Positions 44,045 to 51,420 of a stretch of DNA of 64,000 nucleotides are shown piece by piece. The notes beneath the pieces were generated by a model that was given only the letters and a program-made list of their open reading frames with translations, was not told where the DNA came from and ran no database searches. Made by a program: the position numbers and the translations under genes. The stretch is from contig NZ_JBHUOZ010000001.1 of the NCBI RefSeq assembly GCF_042686025.1, forward strand, positions 1,302,001-1,366,000, written 5' to 3'. Every line of letters starts with the position of its first letter. Position 1 is the stretch's first letter. Source of the stretch: Terrimonas rubra (lineage in GTDB: Bacteria > Bacteroidota > Bacteroidia > Chitinophagales > Chitinophagaceae).

Positions 44045-45124
44045 TTATCCTTTTTTGGTTGCAAAATCTGTCATAAACTGCGTTAATGCCTGTACACTCT
44101 CAAGGGGCAAAGCATTGTACATAGATGCCCTGAAGCCACCTACACTGCGGTGCCCTTTAATACCATAAAAACCCTGCTGTGCGGCCTGGGTGGCAAATTC
44201 TTTTTCCAAAGCGGCATCTTCCATTACAAATACCGCGTTCATCATGCTCCTGTCTTCTTTGGCCACCGGCCCTTTAAACACCGGCAGGCTGTCAAGGGTA
44301 TTATAAAACAGGCTGGCTTTTTCCTGGTTCCTCTTCTCTATCACGGGTAAACCACCTTCCTGCTTTAACCAGCGTAAGGTAAGCATGGCTACATAAATGG
44401 CAAATACCGGCGGAGTATTTAACATACTGCCTTCGGCAATATGGTTACGGTAATCCAGTATAGAGGGTATAGTACGATCTACTTTACCTAACAGGTTTTT
44501 GTTTACCACTACCAGGTTAACCCCGGCAGCGCCCATATTTTTCTGGGCCCCGGCGTATATGATACCAAATTTATTAAAGTCCAGCTGGCGGCTTAATATA
44601 TCGCTGCTCATATCGGCTACCAGGGGTACGCCGCAGTCGTAGGGTATATTATGCCACTGTGTACCGGCAATGGTTTCATTGGTGGTAATATGTAAATAAC
44701 TGGCGGTAGGCGATACCTGCAGTTTTTTGGGAATGGCTGTATAATTCTCTGCCTTGGTGCTACCGGCAATCTCTACATGTCCAAACAACTTGGCCTCCTT
44801 AATGGCTTTACCGGCCCAGGTACCTGTTTCGGTGTAAGCCGCAATATCCGTATCGTTTAACAGGTTCATAGGCACCTGCATAAACTGCGTGGTAGCACCA
44901 CCATGCAGGAACAGCACTTCCTGGTCTTCATTAAGCTGCATCAGCTCTTTTACCAGCCCGATGGCTTCGTCCAGTACGGCCTGGAACTCCGGCGTACGGT
45001 GACCGATCTCCAGGATAGAAAGACCGGAGTTATTAAAATTCAATACAGCCTGGCTGGCCTGCTCAAATACAGTTTTAGGTAAAATAGAAGGACCTGAGTT
45101 AAAATTATGCATTATTGTTGCCAT
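44045..45124 (-). CDS. serC: Phosphoserine aminotransferase
   Basis: Class V PLP-dependent aminotransferase that converts 3-phosphohydroxypyruvate and glutamate to phosphoserine, the second step of serine synthesis. 359 residues, normal length. The start MHNFNSGPSILPKTVFEQA, the glycine-rich FLHGGATTQFMQVPMNLL loop, and the PLP lysine Lys195 in IYAGAQKNMGAAG are diagnostic, as is GHRSVGGFRASMYNALP near the end. First gene of a two-gene unit with DUF1015. The -7 box TACCTTTG is at 45148-45155, and a heptamer array starts inside it. Confidence 0.96.
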   Translation of the reverse strand: MATIMHNFNSGPSILPKTVFEQASQAVLNFNNSGLSILEIGHRTPEFQAVLDEAIGLVKELMQLNEDQEVLFLHGGATTQFMQVPMNLLNDTDIAAYTETGTWAGKAIKEAKLFGHVEIAGSTKAENYTAIPKKLQVSPTASYLHITTNETIAGTQWHNIPYDCGVPLVADMSSDILSRQLDFNKFGIIYAGAQKNMGAAGVNLVVVNKNLLGKVDRTIPSILDYRNHIAEGSMLNTPPVFAIYVAMLTLRWLKQEGGLPVIEKRNQEKASLFYNTLDSLPVFKGPVAKEDRSMMNAVFVMEDAALEKEFATQAAQQGFYGIKGHRSVGGFRASMYNALPLESVQALTQFMTDFATKKG

Positions 45125-45147
45125 GATTTTTCCTGTGATTGTGGCCG

Positions 45148-45155
45148 CAAAGGTA
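45148..45155 (-). promoter_or_regulatory. -7 box of serC
   Basis: TACCTTTG on the minus strand, an exact TAnnTTTG match, 24 nt from the start codon. The -33 region falls inside heptamer array S5 and has no TTTG. Confidence 0.55.
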
Positions 45156-45240
45156 GGTTTTAAGTTTAAGGTTTAAGGTCTAAAGTTTAAGGTTTTAGAG
45201 AGGCTCAAAGGTTCAAGTAGTTCAAAAGGTTCAAATGTTT
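45155..45240 (+). repeat. Heptamer-phased array S5 (GTTTAA words)
   Basis: AGGTTTTA AGTTTAA GGTTTAA GGTCTAA AGTTTAA GGTTTTA, followed by less regular TTCAAAGG-type words to about 45240. It fills the region between the divergent serC and the hypothetical gene at 45299. Confidence 0.75.
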
Positions 45241-45298
45241 AGTATATTGCAAAGAGTGCAGAATTTGTACAGTTCAATTCTTAATTGGAGAAAATAGG

Positions 45299-45700
45299 AT
45301 GCGGATTACCATTATTAGTGTATTGATTTTTGTAACTCCCGTAGTATGCAAAGCACAATCTTCACACACTGTTTCCAGTGTTTGTAAAGAGGTATCGTTA
45401 CAGTGGAAATTGGGTTCTACTTCTTGCAAAGGCGATCGCCTAAAACTTGTTCAACTTTTTCAAAATGCCCGTCCTGATAGTATATCAAAAAATTACCTTT
45501 TCAATACGTTGGGTAAACCTAATATAATTCAGAGGTATTCAGTAGGTTATCCTATTAATAAAAATTATGTACAATTTATCTATTATATATATAAAGATGA
45601 TTGTCCAGAAATTAATGTTGAAGGAAAAGCTATAGGCTTCGTATTTGATGAATTAGAGACTAATTTTATCAGGATTGAAGATCACGACTATTGCGGATAA
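45299..45700 (+). CDS. Hypothetical secreted protein
   Basis: 133 residues with a signal peptide (IISVLIFVTPVVCKAQ). The mature part has four cysteines that could pair (VSSVCKEV, STSCKGDR, KDDCPEIN, HDYCG) and a segment KNYLFNTLGKPNII that recalls BamE/SmpA-type small outer-membrane folds, but the match is weak. Base composition is more AT-rich than its neighbours. It is flanked by a heptamer array upstream and a dispersed repeat downstream. Function unknown. Confidence 0.7.
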   Translation: MRITIISVLIFVTPVVCKAQSSHTVSSVCKEVSLQWKLGSTSCKGDRLKLVQLFQNARPDSISKNYLFNTLGKPNIIQRYSVGYPINKNYVQFIYYIYKDDCPEINVEGKAIGFVFDELETNFIRIEDHDYCG

Positions 45701-45768
45701 TAAATTCGTTATGTTGGAATCTAGCTTTCAGCTTTCCGCATTAAACGCTGCTCATTAGCGAACCGGAC

Positions 45769-45820
45769 GTACAAGTGAGTGACACAACAACAGCTGATAG
45801 TAGTACTGCAGCCGGTAACC
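45769..45820 (+). repeat. Dispersed intergenic repeat, family 2, copy A
   Basis: GTACAAGTGAGTGACACAAC, then AACAGCTGATAGTAGTACTG and CAGCCGGTAACC. Closest to copy B (30078-30140). Its first 22 nt are identical, in reverse complement, to part of copy E (54421-54455). Confidence 0.7.
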
Positions 45821-45880
45821 TATAAAAGTATTAAATATATAGTATTGAGTATAAAGAAGGAATCGTATCATACACACGAC

Positions 45881-45908
45881 AACCTTAAACTTTAAACCTT
45901 AAACTTTT
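45881..45908 (+). repeat. Heptamer-phased array S6
   Basis: AACCTTA AACTTTA AACCTTA AACTTTT, ending 6 nt from the stop of the minus-strand permease gene (45915). The words are the complement of those in S5. Confidence 0.8.
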
Positions 45909-45914
45909 GAACGG

Positions 45915-47138
45915 CTATTCCCCCCTGAGTGAGAAAGCCTGGCTGGCTGCTTTACGTGAGGGCACCCAGGATGCCAGCAGGGCAATAACAAAAACGGTGG
46001 CGCTTACCAGTACAAAATCCTGCCAGCGCAGTTTAACGGGGAAGTAGTTAATGAGGAAGGAGCCGCCTTCCAGGGGAATAAGGTGAAACTGTATCTGTAA
46101 AAAAGCAATGATGAGCGCCAGTATCATGCCGGTAATACCACCTACAATGGCCAGCAAAAAGCCTTCGCTTAAAAATACTTTTTGTATAAACCCTTTATGG
46201 GCGCCCAGGGCGTTAAGAATGCTGATATCCTTTTGTTTTTCCAGCACCAGCATGGTAAGCGCGCCGATCATATTAAATGCGGCTACTACCAGTATTAAAC
46301 TTAATACGCCGTAAATGGCCCAGCGTTCCATATTCATCACCGCATACAGGCTGCGGTTTTGCTGGTAACGGTTCAATACTTTATACTCCTTACCCAACAA
46401 CTGTTGTATGGGCTGTATCATATCATCCGCTTTCTTGGGATCGTTCACTGCTATTTCCACTGCCGAATATTCATCGGCCGCCAGCTTCATGGCTTTTTTG
46501 GTAAAGTAAATATTGGTGATGGCATACTTGTTATCAAAATCCTGCTGAATGAGGAAAGTGCCTGCGGTGTTGATGGTATCGTTACTGATATCATTCAGCT
46601 GATCAAAAGAAGTGCCTTCACTCTTACGCGGCAGGTGAATGCGCAGGGGATAAATATTCCGGTCGGCCTGTACGCCCAATGCCGACTCTACACCCGCGCC
46701 TAAAATAAGCAGGGGACTGGCCTCGTTACCCAGTTTATAATTCCCATTCATTAAATGCTGCTCTACACCCGAAATAAAACGGTAATTCTCATCAACACCT
46801 TTAAGGTACACAACCGACTGGTAATCGCCGTTTTGTACAAAGGCTTTTTCCTCGGTTACCAGCGATATAATTTTAACGCCCTTTACGGCTTTCAGTTTTG
46901 ATAACTGTTCCGCCGTTAACTGCAGCACTTTGCCGCTGGCGGGCTGCACTTTAATATCGGGGTAAAAATTGGAGTATAACGATTTTACCAAACCCTCAAA
47001 ACCATTGAACACGCTGAGCACTAAAATAAGCGCCGCCGTACCAATGGTAATGGCCACAACGCTGGTCCAGGCTATTATATTAATAGCGTTGGTCGATTTT
47101 TTTGCTTTAAAATAGCGCCAGGCAAAGAGGAAATGCAA
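45915..47138 (-). CDS. FtsX-like ABC transporter permease (LolC/LolE type)
   Basis: 407-residue inner-membrane permease: an N-terminal transmembrane helix (IIAWTSVVAITIGTAALILVLSVFNGFEGLV), a periplasmic MacB-PCD-like domain at about 50-260, then three C-terminal helices of the FtsX domain (YGVLSLILVVAAFNMIGALTMLVLEKQKDISILNALGAHKGFI; FLLAIVGGITGMILALIIAF; FVIALLASWVPSRKAASQ). Layout and length fit the lipoprotein-releasing Lol permeases. The best available start is TTG at 47138, since no ATG is near. The sequence before it is a heptamer array. It is downstream of rbfA on the same strand. Confidence 0.9.
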   Translation of the reverse strand: MHFLFAWRYFKAKKSTNAINIIAWTSVVAITIGTAALILVLSVFNGFEGLVKSLYSNFYPDIKVQPASGKVLQLTAEQLSKLKAVKGVKIISLVTEEKAFVQNGDYQSVVYLKGVDENYRFISGVEQHLMNGNYKLGNEASPLLILGAGVESALGVQADRNIYPLRIHLPRKSEGTSFDQLNDISNDTINTAGTFLIQQDFDNKYAITNIYFTKKAMKLAADEYSAVEIAVNDPKKADDMIQPIQQLLGKEYKVLNRYQQNRSLYAVMNMERWAIYGVLSLILVVAAFNMIGALTMLVLEKQKDISILNALGAHKGFIQKVFLSEGFLLAIVGGITGMILALIIAFLQIQFHLIPLEGGSFLINYFPVKLRWQDFVLVSATVFVIALLASWVPSRKAASQAFSLRGE

Positions 47139-47142
47139 GGGT

Positions 47143-47177
47143 AAGTAATAGGTTTTAAGTAATAAGTTATAAGTAAG
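47143..47177 (+). repeat. Heptamer-phased array S7 (AAGTAAT words)
   Basis: AAGTAAT AGGTTTT AAGTAAT AAGTTAT AAGTAAG: five perfect 7-mers between the rbfA stop and the permease start. It begins 5 nt from the TTG start codon and so replaces the usual ribosome-binding region. Confidence 0.8.
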
Positions 47178-47209
47178 GTCATCAGCGCATTAGCAAATGA
47201 TTACATTGG

Positions 47210-47581
47210 CTAATTATCCGACTTACCTTTCTCTTCGTTGATCTTTTTAAACAGCTCTTCCATCTTAAACACATGGTCCAGGGTATCGTCTTTAAAAAAC
47301 TTTAATACCGGTATATTGCGCAACTGGTGGCGTACCCGGGCCGATAATTCCTTTTTTATCTCAAAATGCCTGTCCTCAATCTTTTTCATGGCGGCTTCCA
47401 CATCGTTTACCTGGAAAAAACTCAGGTAAAACCGGGCTTCCAGCAGGTCGGGCGTTACTTTAACCCCCGATACTGATACCATGCCGCCTTCCAGCATGCT
47501 CAGGTTCAAACGCTGGAAAATAGCGTTGATCTCTTCATTCAATAAACCGGCTATCTGCTTTTGCCTTTTTCCTTCTTCCAT
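47210..47581 (-). CDS. rbfA: Ribosome-binding factor A
   Basis: Small KH-fold protein that assists late maturation of the 30S ribosomal subunit. 123 residues, normal length. Family features: KRQKQIAGLLNEEINAIFQRLNLSMLEGGMVSVSGVKVTPDLLEARFYLSFF, then RHFEIKKELSARVRHQLRNIPVLKFFKDDTLDH. Followed at 71 nt by the Lol-type permease. An exact -7 box TAAATTTG lies at 47665-47672, 84 nt upstream. Confidence 0.96.
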   Translation of the reverse strand: MEEGKRQKQIAGLLNEEINAIFQRLNLSMLEGGMVSVSGVKVTPDLLEARFYLSFFQVNDVEAAMKKIEDRHFEIKKELSARVRHQLRNIPVLKFFKDDTLDHVFKMEELFKKINEEKGKSDN

Positions 47582-47664
47582 AATTTACCATTTTATAGTA
47601 AACAAAAACTTGCCGTTCATTGTAATAGCAAGCCATGCATACAGTTAACTTTTGCTACAGGTTG

Positions 47665-47672
47665 CAAATTTA
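47665..47672 (-). promoter_or_regulatory. Putative -7 box of rbfA
   Basis: TAAATTTG on the minus strand, exact TAnnTTTG match. No -33 TTTG is seen. Confidence 0.45.
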
Positions 47673-47712
47673 CTTACTTTGCGTGGTTTAAGCTATTATT
47701 AATGCTTTGGAA

Positions 47713-47927
47713 TTGGGCGTGCCCCCGCGTAACACAAACTACGGCTCGTACCTCGCCTTGTTTGTTAACCCGGGGTCGGGCTTTACGCTTTTACTCCGGC
47801 ACATTGTAAGGTATAGGGCATAGGCTTTAAGGTAAAAGGTTCATTAAGGGTAGATATCCTGCTTTCGCCCTATCCCTTACGCCTTTCACCTGGCCTCACC
47901 GGGGTAACCGCTGCAATCCCTCACGCA
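47713..47927 (+). repeat. GGGCGTGCCC ... CCCTCACGC intergenic element
   Basis: About 215 nt, GC-rich ends. It begins TTGGGCGTGCCCCCGCG, contains GGGGTCGGGCTTTACGCT and CCCTATCCCTTACGCC, and ends CTGCAATCCCTCACGC. From memory the two conserved ends (GGGCGTGCC with TCGGGCT, and ATCCCTCACGC) recur in intergenic regions of many Bacteroidota; this is recall, not a search. No protein is encoded. Its middle holds heptamer words (array S8). It occupies most of the gap between rbfA and the ABC exporter. Confidence 0.55.
47809..47850 (+). repeat. Heptamer-phased array S8
   Basis: AGGTATA GGGCATA GGCTTTA AGGTAAA, then AGGTTCATTA AGGGTAG; inside the GGGCGTGCCC element. Confidence 0.6.
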
Positions 47928-47961
47928 ATAGTAACAGCTGCATGATTATAATATAAGTTAG

Positions 47962-49779
47962 ATGAAAAAATACTCCCGTTTATTCGGTTATTTAAAAGAA
48001 CATAAAAGCAAACTGGTTTTATACTTTGTTTGCGTACTGCTGGCCACCATTTTTGGTGTGGTATCAATTGGTATGTTAATACCTTTTTTCGGGTTGATCT
48101 TCGATACGGGGGACTTTGGTGGAACGGCAGATATGGCTAGTAAAAGCGGTGTGGGTGCTTTTATAACGGAACAGTTAAATGCTATTATTAATAATCCTGC
48201 GTATGGTAAAGTAGGCGGCTTAACGGCTATCTGTTTATTTATTATTACCGCCACGGTGTTAAAAAATCTGTTTATTTATTTATCCAACCGTTTATCGGTG
48301 CCTATCCGGGCGGCCATCATTACCCGTTTACGATCCGATATGTATAATAAGATCCTGGCCTTACCTATCGGGTACTTTACCGAAAAACGTAAAGGGGATA
48401 TTATTTCCCGTATGACCAATGATATAGCCGAGATAGAAGGCTCTGTGGTAGGTGTATTGGATGGTATGATCAAAGATCCCTTGACCGTAATTGGTTACCT
48501 GGCATTCCTGGTGATCATATCCCCACAACTGTCCCTGTTCCTCTTGGTATTATTACCTGTTACCGGTATTCTTATCGGCCGTATCAGTCGTAAGCTAAAA
48601 AAACAATCACAGGAAGCTGCTGATAAACTGGGCGAGGGCCTTTCTATTCTGGACGAAACCCTGGGTGGCCTGCGTGTGATCAAAGCCTTCCTGGCCGAAA
48701 AAATATTAAGTACCCGTTTTCATTCCGTAAACGACGATCTGTTTGAAGTGCGTAAAAAAATGGGTGCCCGTCGTGACCTTGCCTCGCCATTAACCGAAGT
48801 ATTGGGTGTAATGGTGTTGTGTACTATTTTATACTTTGGCGGACGTTTGGTAATTGGTGGCAATGGTTTATCCGGCCAAGAACTGATGGGCTATATTGCT
48901 TCCTTTGCGATGCTTATTAACCCGGCTAAAAACATCTCTTCTTCCTTCTTTAATATACAAAAGGGTAGTGCAGCTTTAAAACGTGTGGAGGAAATTTTAA
49001 GTGCGCCGATTGTGGTGGACGAAAACCCCAACGGTAAAAGGCTGACATCGTTTGATCACCAGATCGAATTCCGCAATGTATCCTTTGCCTACGAGGATGC
49101 GGTTATCCTGGATAATGTGAACCTGGTGATTGAAAAGGGCAAGACCATTGCCCTGGTGGGTTCCTCCGGCGCCGGTAAATCAACCCTGGCCGATATGATC
49201 CCCCGTTTTCACGATGTAACCGGCGGTGAAGTGTTGATTGACGGGGTGAATATTAAAGACTATTCCCTGAGTTCGGTTCGTGAACAAATGAGCATTGTAA
49301 CCCAGGAGCCTATATTGTTCAATGATACCATTGCCCATAATATTGCATTGGGGCAGGAAAATGTTCCGGAAGCCGAGATTGTGCAGGCCGCAAAAATTGC
49401 CAATGCCCACAACTTCATCATGCAGAAGGAAGAACAGTACGATACCAATATCGGCGACAGGGGCAGTAAATTAAGTGGCGGTGAAAGACAACGCCTGACC
49501 ATTGCCCGTGCCGTTTTAAAAAATCCTCCTATACTGATACTGGATGAAGCAACTTCCTCCTTAGATACTGAAAGCGAACGCCTGGTGCAGGATGCCATTA
49601 ATAATATGATGCAGAACCGTACCAGTATTGTTATTGCGCACCGCTTAAGCACCATCCGCCATGCCGATGAGATCATTGTACTGCAAAAAGGTAAGATAGC
49701 CGAGCGTGGAACCCACGAGCAACTCATTGCCCAGAATGGTTTTTATAAAAGGCTGGTGGAGATGCAGGAAGTGAAGTAA
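47962..49779 (+). CDS. ABC exporter, fused permease/ATPase (MsbA-like)
   Basis: 605-residue half-transporter that works as a homodimer. Six transmembrane helices in the first ~330 residues (LVLYFVCVLLATIFGVVSIGMLIPFF; VIGYLAFLVIISPQLSLFLLVLLPVTGILIG), then the ATPase: Walker A GSSGAGKST near 400, Q-loop VTQEPILFNDTIAHNI, signature LSGGERQRLTIARAVLKNPP near 505, Walker B ILILDEATSSLD and the switch His in IVIAHRLSTI. It resembles lipid A or multidrug exporters; the true substrate is not shown. A heptamer array follows within 20 nt of the stop. Confidence 0.94.
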   Translation: MKKYSRLFGYLKEHKSKLVLYFVCVLLATIFGVVSIGMLIPFFGLIFDTGDFGGTADMASKSGVGAFITEQLNAIINNPAYGKVGGLTAICLFIITATVLKNLFIYLSNRLSVPIRAAIITRLRSDMYNKILALPIGYFTEKRKGDIISRMTNDIAEIEGSVVGVLDGMIKDPLTVIGYLAFLVIISPQLSLFLLVLLPVTGILIGRISRKLKKQSQEAADKLGEGLSILDETLGGLRVIKAFLAEKILSTRFHSVNDDLFEVRKKMGARRDLASPLTEVLGVMVLCTILYFGGRLVIGGNGLSGQELMGYIASFAMLINPAKNISSSFFNIQKGSAALKRVEEILSAPIVVDENPNGKRLTSFDHQIEFRNVSFAYEDAVILDNVNLVIEKGKTIALVGSSGAGKSTLADMIPRFHDVTGGEVLIDGVNIKDYSLSSVREQMSIVTQEPILFNDTIAHNIALGQENVPEAEIVQAAKIANAHNFIMQKEEQYDTNIGDRGSKLSGGERQRLTIARAVLKNPPILILDEATSSLDTESERLVQDAINNMMQNRTSIVIAHRLSTIRHADEIIVLQKGKIAERGTHEQLIAQNGFYKRLVEMQEVK

Positions 49780-49799
49780 GGAGAAGGGGAGAAGGTGTG

Positions 49800-49884
49800 A
49801 GGTAGAAGGTTTAAGGTAGACGGTGTAGGGGATAAGCTGTATGGTTAAAAGTTGTAAGTGATAAGTTATAAGTAGTAAGTTTTG
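49800..49884 (+). repeat. Heptamer-phased array S9 (longest)
   Basis: Twelve units: AGGTAGA AGGTTTA AGGTAGA CGGTGTA GGGGATA AGCTGTA TGGTTAA AAGTTGTA AGTGATA AGTTATA AGTAGTA AGTTTTG, all 7 nt except one 8-mer. Less regular AGAAGG words precede it back to the stop of the ABC exporter. Confidence 0.85.
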
Positions 49885-49924
49885 GGTTTCAATAATAGGC
49901 CTGATCATTTTTTTGGCGGCAGCC

Positions 49925-49952
49925 ACTATGAACCATGATCTATGACCTATTA
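49925..49952 (+). repeat. Heptamer-phased array S10
   Basis: ACTATGA ACCATGA TCTATGA CCTATTA; words related to those of array S3, 18 kb away. Confidence 0.65.
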
Positions 49953-50030
49953 ACGTACTTTCAAATCAGCACATTATCCTTATAGCCTTTTACAATTAAA
50001 AAAATACGAACAACCCTCTTGAACAAATTT

Positions 50031-50070
50031 CTAATTAACTAATTATCTAATTGCCAAATTGTCTAATTGT
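50031..50070 (+). repeat. Octamer-phased array S11 abutting a stop codon
   Basis: CTAATTAA CTAATTAT CTAATTGC CAAATTGT CTAATTGT: five perfect 8-mers, the only array here with an 8-nt period. It ends 1 nt before the stop codon (50072-50074) of the minus-strand glycosyltransferase gene. Confidence 0.8.
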
Positions 50071-50071
50071 A

Positions 50072-51133
50072 CTACCCTTGCGGCAAAAAAATCTCACCCG
50101 GTAACCAGCGGTTCTCTACTTCCTCTTCGGTGGATTCGTATAAACGGGGTTGTACTTTTTCAAACAGATAATGCAGGCTTTGCTGTATGCTGCGGCTGTA
50201 ATCGCGTTTAATTACACGGCCGTATTGTAACCAGTCTTCCACTTTCTTCTGGAAATCGGTAAGGGTATCCTGTACTACGGTAACGCCCATTAACTCCAGT
50301 GCGGCGGCGTTACACTGTTGCTCATAATGGTTTTTAATAGGAATACTCATGATCTTCTTACCCAGGTGCAGGGCTTCCGCCGGGGTTTCAAAACCACCAC
50401 CGGTGATCACGCCTTCCGATGCGATCATGCTGTCAGAAAAGCTGTCTGGTATAATAGGTTTCCAGGTAATATTCCCTTCTTCCTGTTGCTGTAAAACCTG
50501 TTTGCTGAAAATTTCAAAGCGGGTGTGATGAATGGAATTAAACATGGTAAAAAGTTTTTGGTTACTGTATGCCGGCAGGTAAACGGCAACATGCCGGTTA
50601 TTGATGGTGTTGGCCTCCAGAATATCTTTTTTGATCACCGGAGTAAAAATAAAATCGTCATAAGCACTGAAATGATAACCCAGGTTAAAGGGTGAAGTGG
50701 CAAAGTTCTTCAGCACCCATTCCCCGGCCTTATCCTGTTGCAGCGGTTTGGGACAGTCGATGGACTGAAAACTGGCCTGGTGTCCAAACTGTACCGAAGG
50801 AACTTTGCGTAACTTACAGGCCATAGCGGTGATAAAATCAAAATCGTTCAGTACAAGATCGTACTGTTGTACCGGCAACTGCTGAATATCGCGCCAGATG
50901 CGCAGAGGGTTACAACCCTGCAGGATACGTGCATAGTTTAAACCGCCATTACTGTTATAAAACAGGCTAACCCCTTTGCTGCGATAGGTAACCGGTGCTG
51001 CCAATGCGAGTGAACTGTTGCTGCCGCTTAAAAAAATATCAACGGTGCCCTGCTGTTCCAGGTATGGTAGTAACTGCATGGCCCTGCTGATATGGCCATT
51101 GCCCGTTGCCTGAACTGCGTATAATATTTTCAT
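50072..51133 (-). CDS. Glycosyltransferase, GT-B fold (MurG/UGT-like)
   Basis: 353-residue predicted glycosyltransferase. The N-terminal GNGHISRAMQLLPYLEQQG motif is the acceptor-side signature of GT28/UGT-like enzymes. The donor side carries SEGVITGGGFETPAEALHLGKKIMSIPI and HYEQQCNAAALELMGV, the nucleotide-sugar binding signature. Such Bacteroidota proteins are usually annotated as glycosyltransferase-family or hypothetical; donor and acceptor are unknown. Cytoplasmic or membrane associated. Monocistronic, with an octamer array at its stop codon. Confidence 0.85.
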   Translation of the reverse strand: MKILYAVQATGNGHISRAMQLLPYLEQQGTVDIFLSGSNSSLALAAPVTYRSKGVSLFYNSNGGLNYARILQGCNPLRIWRDIQQLPVQQYDLVLNDFDFITAMACKLRKVPSVQFGHQASFQSIDCPKPLQQDKAGEWVLKNFATSPFNLGYHFSAYDDFIFTPVIKKDILEANTINNRHVAVYLPAYSNQKLFTMFNSIHHTRFEIFSKQVLQQQEEGNITWKPIIPDSFSDSMIASEGVITGGGFETPAEALHLGKKIMSIPIKNHYEQQCNAAALELMGVTVVQDTLTDFQKKVEDWLQYGRVIKRDYSRSIQQSLHYLFEKVQPRLYESTEEEVENRWLPGEIFLPQG

Positions 51134-51420
51134 GGCTTATAAAATGGTTACCCAAAGTACCTACTAACTGCGCAGCCCGGCTAAGAAAACGAATTATGAA
51201 AATGATAACTAAATGTTACGACAATATGAATGCATAATATAGTTACGGGTATAACATGATCTTGTTGCATAAGAGGGTGAAATTCATATATGATGCTATT
51301 ACTTAATATTAGCTTCATATTGTGGTAAAACTGGCTTAACCTTAAGTGCTGACATTTGCGCTGCAAAAACTAACCATCAACCACGGTAAAGAATAAAACC
51401 CTCTCAAATAAAAGAACAAT

